Shown here piece after piece: positions 32,149 through 40,178 of a DNA stretch of 64,000 bases. The stretch spans positions 372,001 through 436,000 of the forward strand of contig NZ_JAPDOD010000002.1 in NCBI RefSeq assembly GCF_027587205.1, given 5' to 3'. How positions within the stretch are numbered: the first letter of the stretch is position 1; the number at the start of each line of letters is the position of its first letter. This stretch comes from Solirubrobacter ginsenosidimutans (GTDB taxonomy: Bacteria > Actinomycetota > Thermoleophilia > Solirubrobacterales > Solirubrobacteraceae). The notes below the pieces were generated by a model that ran no database searches, was not told where the DNA came from, and saw nothing but the letters and a program-made list of their open reading frames with translations. The translations under genes were made by a program, and so were the position numbers.

Positions 32149-32993
32149 GTCCCGACGGGGTGCCAGGCGGTCTTGAGCTCCATGACCGCTTCCAGCCGCG
32201 AGAGCGGATCGGTATCGGGGGTCGGGCGCGAGACGCGCTTGACGGTCTCCGAGGCGAGTTCGTCGATCGTGACCGCCAGCGAGGGGTCGCCCGTCGCGTC
32301 GACGATCGCGTTGACGTCGCGATGACCGCACAGCGGCGCCAGCAGCTCGTCCATCCGCCCGCACAGGAGGTTCAGGGCGCCGGCTGGGACGTCGGAGACG
32401 CCGGCGACCTCGCCGAGGTCCAGCCCGCGCAGCGGCCAGCGGCGCGAGAGGATCGCCACGACGGTGTTGCCGGCCGCCAGGACCGGGGCGATCTCGCGCA
32501 CCAGGCCCAACACGTCCGGCTCGTCGGGGGCGAGGACCGCGACGACGCCGGTCGGCTCGGGCGTCGAGAACGAGAGGTGCGGCCCGGCGACCGGGTTGAT
32601 CCCGCCCATCACGACGCTGAGCTTGTCCGTCCAGCCCGCGTAGTGGACCAGCAGGTCGACGGCCGCGCCGAGCTCGGCGCGGGCCTCGGCCAGCGACGCG
32701 TCGCGCTGCGCGACGGCGGCGCGCGCCAGCTCATCGGAGCGCGACTCCAGTGCCTCGGCGAAGCGGTAGAGCACCTGACCGCGGTTGTAGGCGGTGCGCT
32801 TGGACCACCCGCCGAAGCCGCCGCGGGCGGCCTTGACCGCGTCGCGGACGTCCTTGCGGGAGGAGCGGGGAACGTTGGCGAGGTGCGCACCCGCGTGGTC
32901 GGTGGCCGGATCGCTACGTCCTGACTCCGAGCGCACGAACGCGCCTCCCAGGTAGAGCTTGTACGTCTTGGCGACGAGCGAGCGGCGGCTCAT
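32145..32993 (-). CDS. Short aldehyde dehydrogenase-like protein lacking the catalytic domain
   Basis: At 282 aa this is little more than half the usual length of about 480. The N-terminal NAD-binding part is recognisable (KLYLGGAFVRSESGR; GQVLYRFAEALESRSDELA; GVVAVLAPDEPDVLGLVREIAPVLAAGNTVV). The catalytic Cys segment and the C-terminal domain are absent. The sequence ends ELKTAWHPVGT. Its ATG overlaps the stop of the full-length paralogue (ATGA), so the two are made together. It may pair with or regulate the complete enzyme. I read it as a stable short form and not as random decay, because it keeps its frame and coupling. Confidence 0.75.
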   Translation of the reverse strand: MSRRSLVAKTYKLYLGGAFVRSESGRSDPATDHAGAHLANVPRSSRKDVRDAVKAARGGFGGWSKRTAYNRGQVLYRFAEALESRSDELARAAVAQRDASLAEARAELGAAVDLLVHYAGWTDKLSVVMGGINPVAGPHLSFSTPEPTGVVAVLAPDEPDVLGLVREIAPVLAAGNTVVAILSRRWPLRGLDLGEVAGVSDVPAGALNLLCGRMDELLAPLCGHRDVNAIVDATGDPSLAVTIDELASETVKRVSRPTPDTDPLSRLEAVMELKTAWHPVGT

Positions 32994-34453
32994 GCCGAGC
33001 CCACCTTGAGGTACGGCAGCAGGCCGGACGGGCCACCCTCGCGCCCGAAGCCGCTCTCCTTGTAGCCGCCGAACGCGGCCGTCGGGTCGAACTTGTTGTA
33101 GGTGTTCTGCCAGACGACGCCGGCCCGCAGCTTGCCGGCCACCTCGAAGGCCTTGGAGCCGTTGTCGGTCCACACGCCCGCGGCCAGGCCGTACGCGGAG
33201 TTGTTCGCCCGTTCGACGGCCTCGGCGGGCGTCCGGAACGTCGTGACCGACACGACCGGCCCGAAGATCTCCTCGACGGCGATCCGGTTCGCGGGCGCGA
33301 CGCCGAGGAACATCGTCGGCGGGAACCAGTAGCCGTGCTCGGGCAGCGCGCAGGAGATCGAGCGGCGCACCGCGCCCTCGCGCTCGCCTTCGGCCACCAG
33401 CGACGTGATCCGCTCCAGCTGCGCGGCGGAGTTGATCGCGCCCACGTCGGTGTTCTTGTCCAGCGGATCGCCGACCCGCAGGCGCTCCATCCGCGCCCAC
33501 AGCCGCCGCACGACCTCCTCGGCGACGCTCTCCTGCAGCAGCAGCCGCGACCCGGCGCAGCAGACGTGGCCCTGGTTGAAGAAGATGCCCTCGATGATGC
33601 CCTCGACCGCCTGGTCGAGCGCCGCGTCCTCGAAGACGATGTTGGCCGACTTGCCGCCGAGCTCCAGCGTCAGCCCGCGGCCCGTGCCGGCCAGCGCGCG
33701 CTGGATCTCCTTGCCGACCGCGGTCGAGCCGGTGAAGGCGACCTTGTCGACGTCTGACCGCACCAGCGCCGCGCCCGCGGCGCCGTCGCCGGTGACGATG
33801 TTGACCACGCCCGGCGGCAGGTCCGCCTCCTGGATGATCTCCGCCAGCAGCAGCGCGGTCAGCGGCGTCGTCTCGGCGGGCTTCAGGACGGCGGTGTTCC
33901 CGCAGGCCAGAGCAGGCGCGAGCTTCCAGGCCGCCATCAGCAGCGGGAAGTTCCACGGCACGACCTGCCCCACCACGCCCCGCGGCGCGAACGACCGCCC
34001 GCCGAGCGCGTAGGACAGCTTGTCCGCCCAGCCGGCGTAGGAGAAGAAGTGCGCGGCGGCCAGCGGCACGTCGACGTCGCGCGACTCGCGGATCGGCTTG
34101 CCGCCGTCCAGGGACTCGACGATCGCCAGCTCCCGCGCCCGCTCCTGAATCAACCGGGCGATCCGGAACAGGTACTTGCCGCGCTCCAGCGCCGGCAACG
34201 CCGCCCACGACGCAGCGGCTTCGCGCGCGGCCGACACGGCCAGCGCCACGTCGCCCGGCCCTGCGAAGGAGACCTCCGCGAGCGCTTCCTCGGTGGCGGG
34301 GTTGATCGTCTGCACCCGCGTGCCGTCGGTCGGCGCCACGAACTGGCCGCCGATGAAGAGGTCGTAGCTCTCACGCAGCGTCGCCGCGTCACGCGACTCC
34401 GGCGCCGGCGCGTAGTCCCAGGTCAATGCCGCTCGAGGGGTCACCGTGGCCAT
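32990..34453 (-). CDS. Aldehyde dehydrogenase (NAD(P)+-dependent)
   Basis: This 487-aa enzyme is complete: coenzyme motif FTGSTAVGKEIQ, general base Glu in LELGGKSAN, nucleophile Cys in NQGHVCCAG, EEIFGPVVSVTTF, and GGYKESGFGREGG near the end. It oxidises an aldehyde to the acid. It lies 4 bp downstream of deoC on the same strand, and DeoC releases acetaldehyde, so that is its likely substrate (inference). It is followed by the short paralogue. Confidence 0.92.
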   Translation of the reverse strand: MATVTPRAALTWDYAPAPESRDAATLRESYDLFIGGQFVAPTDGTRVQTINPATEEALAEVSFAGPGDVALAVSAAREAAASWAALPALERGKYLFRIARLIQERARELAIVESLDGGKPIRESRDVDVPLAAAHFFSYAGWADKLSYALGGRSFAPRGVVGQVVPWNFPLLMAAWKLAPALACGNTAVLKPAETTPLTALLLAEIIQEADLPPGVVNIVTGDGAAGAALVRSDVDKVAFTGSTAVGKEIQRALAGTGRGLTLELGGKSANIVFEDAALDQAVEGIIEGIFFNQGHVCCAGSRLLLQESVAEEVVRRLWARMERLRVGDPLDKNTDVGAINSAAQLERITSLVAEGEREGAVRRSISCALPEHGYWFPPTMFLGVAPANRIAVEEIFGPVVSVTTFRTPAEAVERANNSAYGLAAGVWTDNGSKAFEVAGKLRAGVVWQNTYNKFDPTAAFGGYKESGFGREGGPSGLLPYLKVGSA

Positions 34454-34457
34454 CGAG

Positions 34458-35345
34458 TCACTCCTTCGAGAAGTCCTCGGCGCGCCCGTAGTGGCCGCCG
34501 TCGAGCTTGGCGTACTGCATCAGCAGGTCGTTCAACAGCGACGACGCGCCGATCCGGAAGCGGTCGGGCGTGAGCCAGTCGTCGCCGAGCGTCTCCTTGA
34601 CGAGCACGAGCATGTGCAGCGCCGTCTTGGTGTTCGACACGCCGCCGGCGGCCTTGACACCCACGACGCGGCCCGTCTTCCACAGGTGCTCGCGCACGAC
34701 CTCGAGCATCACCAGCACGACGCCGGGCGTCGCGCCGGAGGTCGACTTGCCGGTCGAGGTCTTGATCACGTCCGCGCCCGCGGTGATCGCCAGCTCGGAG
34801 GCGTGCCGGATGTGCGCGTAGGTCGGCAGCTCGGCGGTCTCGAGGATCACCTTCAGGTGCGCGTCGCCGCACGCCTCCTTGACGGCCTCGATCTCACGCG
34901 CGACCCGCGCGTCGTCACCCGCCAGGTAGGCCTCGCGCGAGATCACCATGTCGATCTCGGTCGCGCCCGCGGCGACGGCCTCGCGCGTCTCGACGACCTT
35001 CACGTCCAGCGACGTCTGCCCCGCCGGGAAGCCGGTGGCGACGGAAGCGACCTGCACACCGGTGCCGCGCAGCGCCTCGGCGGCCACGCCGACCAGCGCC
35101 GGATACACGCAGACGGCGGCGACGGAGGGAATCTCGGGCCGGGAGGGGTCGGGACAGACGGCCTTCGCGCACAGATGCCGGACCTTGCCGGGCGTGTCTG
35201 ATCCCTCGAGCGTCGTCAGGTCGATCATCGACGTCGCGAGCTTGATGCCCTCGCGCTTCGCGGTGGTCTTGATCGAGCGGCGCCCGAGAGCCGCGGCGCG
35301 TTCGTCGACCCCGACCCGGTTGACGGGGGTGAGGGAACGGCTCAT
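34458..35345 (-). CDS. deoC: Deoxyribose-phosphate aldolase
   Basis: This 295-aa class I aldolase splits 2-deoxyribose-5-phosphate into glyceraldehyde-3-phosphate and acetaldehyde. The active-site lysines are in GADVIKTSTGKS (Schiff base region) and VVGVKAAGG, with EIDMVI as in the family. It is longer than the roughly 220-aa E. coli type through an N-terminal extension (RRSIKTTAKREG), as in eukaryotic-like and actinobacterial forms. It leads a three-gene unit with two aldehyde dehydrogenase genes. No phosphopentomutase or nucleoside phosphorylase gene is in the window. Confidence 0.93.
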   Translation of the reverse strand: MSRSLTPVNRVGVDERAAALGRRSIKTTAKREGIKLATSMIDLTTLEGSDTPGKVRHLCAKAVCPDPSRPEIPSVAAVCVYPALVGVAAEALRGTGVQVASVATGFPAGQTSLDVKVVETREAVAAGATEIDMVISREAYLAGDDARVAREIEAVKEACGDAHLKVILETAELPTYAHIRHASELAITAGADVIKTSTGKSTSGATPGVVLVMLEVVREHLWKTGRVVGVKAAGGVSNTKTALHMLVLVKETLGDDWLTPDRFRIGASSLLNDLLMQYAKLDGGHYGRAEDFSKE

Positions 35346-35412
35346 GTGACCAGTGTCGCAGCAGGACGTGGGAGGGTGAACCGGTCATGCCGCACATCGC
35401 GACAGGTAGGGC

Positions 35413-35934
35413 ATGAACGCCACCGACGATCGCGAGCTCCTCGCCGCCGTTGCCGCGGGCGACCGGCGCGCGCTCCGTGCGCTCTACGAGCGCCACGGGC
35501 CGTGGCTCACGCTGCGCCTGCAGCGCCGCTGCGCCGATCCCGACCGCGTCGACGACGCCATCCAGGACACGTTCCTGGCCGTCTGGCGCACCGCGCGCCG
35601 GTGGGACGGCTCGGGCGAGGTCGGCGCCTGGATCTGGGGGATCGCGATCCGCCGGCTGATCGACTCGCTGCGCAGGCATCCCGTGCGCGGCGTGTTGCAC
35701 GGCGGCGACGCCACCGAGCCCTCCGCGGAGGAGGCCGTGCTCGCGGGTGTCGAGTACGGCGATCTCGCGGGTGCGCTGAATCGGCTCTCGCCTGAACTGC
35801 GGGCGGTCGTCCAGGCCACGATCCTCGACGATCTCACCACCAAGGAGGCCGGCCGGCTGCTCGGCATCCCGGCCGGAACGGTCAAGACGCGCATGATGCG
35901 CGCGCGAGCCCAGCTTCGGGAGGAACTGACATGA
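35413..35934 (+). CDS. ECF-type RNA polymerase sigma factor
   Basis: This 173-aa sigma factor has region 2 (LRALYERHGPWLTLRLQRRC; DDAIQDTFLAVWRTARRWDG) and region 4 (LSPELRAVVQATILDDLTTKEAGRLLGIPAGTVKTRMMRARAQL) joined by a short linker, with no region 1 or 3. It would direct RNA polymerase to a small regulon. ATG 35413 follows GACAGGTAGGGC. The stop overlaps the anti-sigma start (ATGA at 35931-35934). A weak ECF-like box GTGAACC lies at 35376-35382, but no -10 is convincing. Confidence 0.92.
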   Translation: MNATDDRELLAAVAAGDRRALRALYERHGPWLTLRLQRRCADPDRVDDAIQDTFLAVWRTARRWDGSGEVGAWIWGIAIRRLIDSLRRHPVRGVLHGGDATEPSAEEAVLAGVEYGDLAGALNRLSPELRAVVQATILDDLTTKEAGRLLGIPAGTVKTRMMRARAQLREELT

Positions 35935-36749
35935 GCACGCACTTGGAGCACGACTGGCTCGTGCGCTACGCCCGCGGGGAGCTCGATCAGGCCCGGTCGT
36001 TCTCCGTCGAGGCCCATCTGCCCGCTTGCGGGGACTGCCGCGCGGCGGTCGCCGGCCTCGTCGACACCACCCGCATGGCGCGGACCTGGGACGCGATCGA
36101 GGATGCGATCGACGTGCCGCCGCGGACGTTCGTAGAACGTGCGCTGGTGCGCGCGGGCGTGGGCGAGCCGACGGCGCGCCTGCTCGCCGTCACGCCCGCG
36201 CTGCGGCTGTCCTGGCTCGCGGCGATCGCGATCGTGTTGACGCTCGCGGTCGTCTCCGCCCGCGCTCGCGGCGAAGAGGGCGTGATGGTGTTCCTTCTCG
36301 TCGCCCCGCTCTTGCCGCTGGCCGGAGTCGCGGCCGCGTACGGCCCGCTCGTCGATCCGGCCTTCGAGCTCACGCTCGCGGCGCCGCTCGGATCGTTCCG
36401 GCTGCTCGTGTTGCGTGCGCTGGCCGTGGTCGCCGTGACGGCGCTGATCGCCGCGGGCGCCGCGCTGGCGCTGCCCGGGTTGGATTGGACGGTCGCCGCG
36501 TGGTTGCTGCCGTCACTCGGTCTCACGCTCGCGGGGCTCGGCCTCGCCACCAGCATCGGCCCGGCGGTGTCGAGCCTGCTGGTCGCCGGCACGTGGGTCT
36601 TCGTCGTGCTCGGCGCGTGGCAGGCGTCGGGGGATCCGCTGAGCGCGTTCGGCGACGCCGGGCAGCTCACCTCACTTGCCGTCGGCGTGGCCGGGCTCGC
36701 CGCCGTCCTCGCGCGACGCGATAACTTCGACATCAGGAGCCACGAATGA
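35931..36749 (+). CDS. Membrane anti-sigma factor with zinc-finger (zf-HC2) domain
   Basis: This 272-aa protein starts with a ZAS domain, with His and two Cys in VEAHLPACGDCRAAV (about residues 27-41). This would bind zinc and hold the sigma factor encoded just upstream. From residue 85 on there are six hydrophobic segments (such as LRLSWLAAIAIVLTLAVVSA, and the ones around 125, 155, 185, 215 and 245). That is unusual, since most ZAS anti-sigmas have one span. The protein may also function as a permease-like component with the ABC genes that follow. It overlaps both neighbours by 4 nt. Confidence 0.85.
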   Translation: MSTHLEHDWLVRYARGELDQARSFSVEAHLPACGDCRAAVAGLVDTTRMARTWDAIEDAIDVPPRTFVERALVRAGVGEPTARLLAVTPALRLSWLAAIAIVLTLAVVSARARGEEGVMVFLLVAPLLPLAGVAAAYGPLVDPAFELTLAAPLGSFRLLVLRALAVVAVTALIAAGAALALPGLDWTVAAWLLPSLGLTLAGLGLATSIGPAVSSLLVAGTWVFVVLGAWQASGDPLSAFGDAGQLTSLAVGVAGLAAVLARRDNFDIRSHE

Positions 36750-37609
36750 GAACCGCCGTGAGCATGGACGGCTTGACCAAGGCGTATGGGCGCAAGCTCG
36801 CGCTCGCCGGCGTCACGCTCGAGATCGACCGGGGGATCACCGGGTTGCTCGGCCCCAACGGCGCGGGCAAGACGACCCTGATGCGGATGCTCGCGACCGT
36901 GCTGCGCCCGAGCGGGGGAGCGCTGCGGCTGCTCGACCGCGACCCGCGCGACACCGGCGAGCGAACGGAGATCCGGCGGCGCCTCGGCTACCTGCCGCAG
37001 GACCCCGGCTTCCACCAGCACTTCACCGCGTTCGAGTTCGTCGACTACATCGCGACGCTCAAGGAGTGGGTCGACCGCGACGCCCGCCACGCCGAGGTGC
37101 GGCGGGTGCTGCGCGCGGTCAGCCTCGATGAGGTCGCGCATCGCCGGATCCGCGCGCTCTCGGGCGGCATGCGCCGCCGCGTGGCGCTGGCGCAGGCGCT
37201 GCTGGGTTCGCCCGAACTGCTGGTGCTGGACGAGCCGACCGCCGGGCTCGATCCCCAGCAGCGGCTGCAGTTCCGCGAACTGGTCTCCGACGCGGCGGAA
37301 TCGTCCGCGGTGGTCCTCTCCACGCACCAGACCGAGGACGTCGCGGCGCTGTGCTCGCGGGTGGTGGCGCTGCGCGACGGCGCCGTCGCCTTCGACGGCT
37401 CGCCCGCGGCGCTGGCCGATCTCGCCCGCGGCCGCGTGTGGGTGTCGGACATGCGTGATGCGGGAGCGACGGTCGCCTGGCGGACCGGCGACGGTGCGCA
37501 TCGCCACGTCGGCGCGGCGCCGGCGGGCGCGCGGATCGTCGAGCCGACGCTGGAAGACGGCTACCTGATGCTGCTGGGCACGGCGGCGCTGCCTGCGGTG
37601 GCGGCATGA
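36746..37609 (+). CDS. ABC transporter ATP-binding protein
   Basis: This 287-aa ATPase has Walker A GPNGAGKTT, the Q-loop segment GYLPQDPGFHQHF, signature LSGGMRRRVALAQALLG, Walker B ELLVLDEPTAGLDP and switch His in STHQTED. The C-terminal part past residue 215 is unrelated extension. Its ATG overlaps the anti-sigma stop and its stop overlaps the next gene, so the sigma/anti-sigma/ABC genes are one operon. Confidence 0.92.
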   Translation: MRTAVSMDGLTKAYGRKLALAGVTLEIDRGITGLLGPNGAGKTTLMRMLATVLRPSGGALRLLDRDPRDTGERTEIRRRLGYLPQDPGFHQHFTAFEFVDYIATLKEWVDRDARHAEVRRVLRAVSLDEVAHRRIRALSGGMRRRVALAQALLGSPELLVLDEPTAGLDPQQRLQFRELVSDAAESSAVVLSTHQTEDVAALCSRVVALRDGAVAFDGSPAALADLARGRVWVSDMRDAGATVAWRTGDGAHRHVGAAPAGARIVEPTLEDGYLMLLGTAALPAVAA

Positions 37610-38397
37610 CCGCCACCGCCGTGGTGCTCGAACTGCCGCAGCGGGTCACGACACCGCGTCGCGTCGTGGGTGCGCTCGCGCGCCTGGAGGCGCTGCGGAT
37701 CGTCCGCCATCCCGCCTTCCTGCTCGGGTTGCTCGGGACCGTCTACACGCTGATCCAGGAGCGCGGGGCGGACATGCAGCAGTACTGGATGCTGTCGGGC
37801 CAGGCGTTCGCGACGCTCGGCGCGACGACCTTCCTCGCTGGCTTCCTCAACGCGAGCCGCGTGTCGCGCGACCGGGCGGGCGAGCTGTACGCGGCGCTGC
37901 CCGGGAGCGACGCCATCCGTACGGGAGCGATCCTGCTCTCGCTGGCGGCGGCAGCGGCCGTCGCGACGGTTGTCACTGTCGTCGCCTGGCTGCTCGCGGT
38001 GGGGCCGGACGGGCGGATCATGATCGAGCTCGAGACGCTCACGCCGTCGCTGCTGGAGCCCGCCCAGGCGCCGCTGATCGTCATGGCCTTCGGCGCGCTC
38101 GGCGTGTGCTTCGGCCGCTGGACGCCGCAGCCGATCCTCGCGCCGCTGCTGACGATCGTGGTCTGGGTCGGCCCGGTCGCATGGAGCATCCCGTGGGTGT
38201 CGATGGAGACGGTGCCGTCGCTGCCGTACAACACCGACTGGGTCGTCGGCTCGGCCGCGTGGCATCTGGTCTTCCTCGCCGGGGTGATCGCGACGGCCTC
38301 CGGGCTCGCGCTGCTGCGCGATGTACGCCGCCCGGACACGGTGCTGGTCGCGGCGGGCGGAGCGCTCGCGGTGGCCCTCGGCCTCGCGCTGGCATGA
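37606..38397 (+). CDS. ABC transporter permease-like membrane protein
   Basis: This 263-aa protein has about six hydrophobic segments (for example AFLLGLLGTVYTLI, GAILLSLAAAAAVATVVTVV, APLLTIVVWVGPVAWSI and LVFLAGVIATASGLALL). No soluble domain is apparent, as in ABC-2-type subunits. Its start overlaps the ATPase stop (ATGA at 37606-37609). Together with the anti-sigma membrane protein it could form the transporter's membrane part. Substrate unknown. Confidence 0.8.
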   Translation: MTATAVVLELPQRVTTPRRVVGALARLEALRIVRHPAFLLGLLGTVYTLIQERGADMQQYWMLSGQAFATLGATTFLAGFLNASRVSRDRAGELYAALPGSDAIRTGAILLSLAAAAAVATVVTVVAWLLAVGPDGRIMIELETLTPSLLEPAQAPLIVMAFGALGVCFGRWTPQPILAPLLTIVVWVGPVAWSIPWVSMETVPSLPYNTDWVVGSAAWHLVFLAGVIATASGLALLRDVRRPDTVLVAAGGALAVALGLALA

Positions 38398-38400
38398 CGC

Positions 38401-39003
38401 ATGCGCAGCGAAAGAAGCGTTAGCCGTGTAGAGCACGATCAACCTTGCTCTCGCCGCGCCGGGACCGCCCCGCGGCCGGCGGAGGCGAGCTCGCGGGCGG
38501 TCATCGGCGCCGTCGGGCCGGCGTGGCCGAGCCTGCGGGCGGCTGCCGCGCCGGCCGGGATCGCGGTCGTCGGCGCCCTCGCGTTCGTGGTGCTCGCGCC
38601 GCAGCGCTGGCCCGGCTGGGCGGCCGTGCTGTTGGCGCTCCCCCTGCTCCGGCTGCTCGACGACCCGGCCGGGGCGCTCGCCACCGCCTCGCCCACGTCG
38701 CTGCCCCGCCGCCGCGGTCCCCGGCTGGCGGTCGCACTCCCGCTCGCCGCGGCCGCCTGGCTCGGCGTGCTGGCGCTGAGCGACGCCCGTGCCGGCTCGC
38801 TCGAGGCCGCGGCGCTGGTCGCGACGGTCCTCGGCCTCGGAGCGCTTGCGGTCCGTGCCGGCTTCGGGGAGCGCGCCACGCTCCTCGCCGCGCTCCCACC
38901 AGTCGGCCTCGTCGCCCTCCTGCGCCCCACCGGCACGCCGATCTGGGTCGCGCTGCTCGTCGCCGGCGCGCTCGTCCTGGTCTGGGCGAGCCGTCCGGAA
39001 TAG
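38401..39003 (+). CDS. Hypothetical membrane protein (200 aa)
   Basis: Four to five hydrophobic stretches follow a Ser/Arg-rich N-terminus (such as AAPAGIAVVGALAFVVLAPQ, LAVALPLAAAAWLGVLAL and WVALLVAGALVLVWAS). The gene begins 3 bp after the permease stop and is the likely last gene of the sigma/ABC operon. No family is recognised. The first 30 residues may not be translated, since a later start cannot be excluded. Confidence 0.6.
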   Translation: MRSERSVSRVEHDQPCSRRAGTAPRPAEASSRAVIGAVGPAWPSLRAAAAPAGIAVVGALAFVVLAPQRWPGWAAVLLALPLLRLLDDPAGALATASPTSLPRRRGPRLAVALPLAAAAWLGVLALSDARAGSLEAAALVATVLGLGALAVRAGFGERATLLAALPPVGLVALLRPTGTPIWVALLVAGALVLVWASRPE

Positions 39004-39026
39004 CGGCGTCGGTACGCTCCGCCCTG

Positions 39027-40178
39027 ATGGCGAAGAGCGAGTACACGATGCTCGAGGTCGCCGGGCACGAGGTCCGGCTCTCGAACCCCGGCAAGGTCTA
39101 CTTCCCCAAGCCCGGCTGGACGAAGCTCGACCTGGTCGAGTACTACCTGGCGGCCGCCGACGCCGTGTTGGTCCACCTGCGTGAGCGCCCGACCGTGATG
39201 AAGCGGTTCGTCAACGGCATCAACGAGGACCCGATCTGGCAGAAGCGGGTGCCGAAGAACCTGCCCGAGTGGCTGCAGACGGCGACGGTCGCCTTCCCGA
39301 GCGGCCGCACCGCGGAGGAGCTGGTCGCCAACGACGAGGCGCACCTGGCGTGGGCGGTCAACCTCGGGGTGATCGACTTCAACCCGCACCCGGTGCGCCG
39401 CGACGATCTCGACCACCCGGACGAGCTGCGCGTCGACCTCGACCCGACACCCGACGTCGGCTGGCCCGAGGTGCGCAAGACGGCGATGGTCGTCAACGAG
39501 GTCCTCAACGATCACGGCCTGCGCGGCTATCCGAAGGTCAGCGGTTCCAAGGGCATCCACGTCAACGTGCGGATCGAGCCGATCCACGACTACATCGAGG
39601 TCCGCCGCGCCGCGCTCGCCCTCGCCCGCGAGGTGGAGCGGCGCGCGCCCGACCTGGCGACGAGCAAGTGGTGGAAGGAAGAGCGCCACGGCGTGTTCGT
39701 CGACTACAACCAGAACGCCCGCGACCGCACCGTCGCCTCCGGCTACTCCGTCCGGCCGACCCCGGACGCGCGGGTGTCGTGCGCGCTGGCGTGGGACGAG
39801 GTGCCCGATGCCGAACCGGGCGAATTGCGGCTCGACACGGTCCCGCAAAGACTGCAGACGGTTGGCGATCCGGCCGCGGACATCGACCTCGTGCCCGGCT
39901 CGCTCGACGCACTGCTGGACCTCGCCCGCCGCGACGAGGAGGGCGGGCTCGGGGACGCTCCCTGGCCGCCGCATTTCCCGAAGCAGCGCGGGGAGCCCAA
40001 GCGCGTGCAGCCGTCGCGCGACACCGACCGCCCCACCCACCGCGGCCGCGCCGGCGACCCGCAGCCCGGCGGCCCGCCTCCGGGCGTCACGCTCGGCAAC
40101 TCGCAGCGGGGCTTCGGTTCAAAACCGCGAACGGGCCAGGGCTACGAGGACGACTGGTCCGAGAGCGAGAAGACGTGA
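39027..40178 (+). CDS. LigD-type DNA polymerase/primase domain protein (NHEJ)
   Basis: This 383-aa protein matches the AEP primase-polymerase domain of LigD used in non-homologous end joining. Key motifs are HEVRLSNPGKVYFPKPGWTK at the start, RVDLDPTPDVGWPEVRKTA (DLDP with two catalytic aspartates), KVSGSKGIHVNVRI, VFVDYNQNARDRTVASGYS and the late Asp region. No ligase or nuclease domain is fused, and no Ku or ligase gene is in the window. The C-terminus beyond residue 300 is a basic Pro/Gly-rich tail. Its last 37 bp overlap the convergent GH13 gene. Confidence 0.88.
   Translation: MAKSEYTMLEVAGHEVRLSNPGKVYFPKPGWTKLDLVEYYLAAADAVLVHLRERPTVMKRFVNGINEDPIWQKRVPKNLPEWLQTATVAFPSGRTAEELVANDEAHLAWAVNLGVIDFNPHPVRRDDLDHPDELRVDLDPTPDVGWPEVRKTAMVVNEVLNDHGLRGYPKVSGSKGIHVNVRIEPIHDYIEVRRAALALAREVERRAPDLATSKWWKEERHGVFVDYNQNARDRTVASGYSVRPTPDARVSCALAWDEVPDAEPGELRLDTVPQRLQTVGDPAADIDLVPGSLDALLDLARRDEEGGLGDAPWPPHFPKQRGEPKRVQPSRDTDRPTHRGRAGDPQPGGPPPGVTLGNSQRGFGSKPRTGQGYEDDWSESEKT

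Noticed and set aside
38445..39026. Upstream extension of the LigD-polymerase ORF.
   Set aside because: The extension overlaps the membrane protein gene in another frame and reads as Arg/Ala low complexity. The conserved domain begins at ATG 39027.
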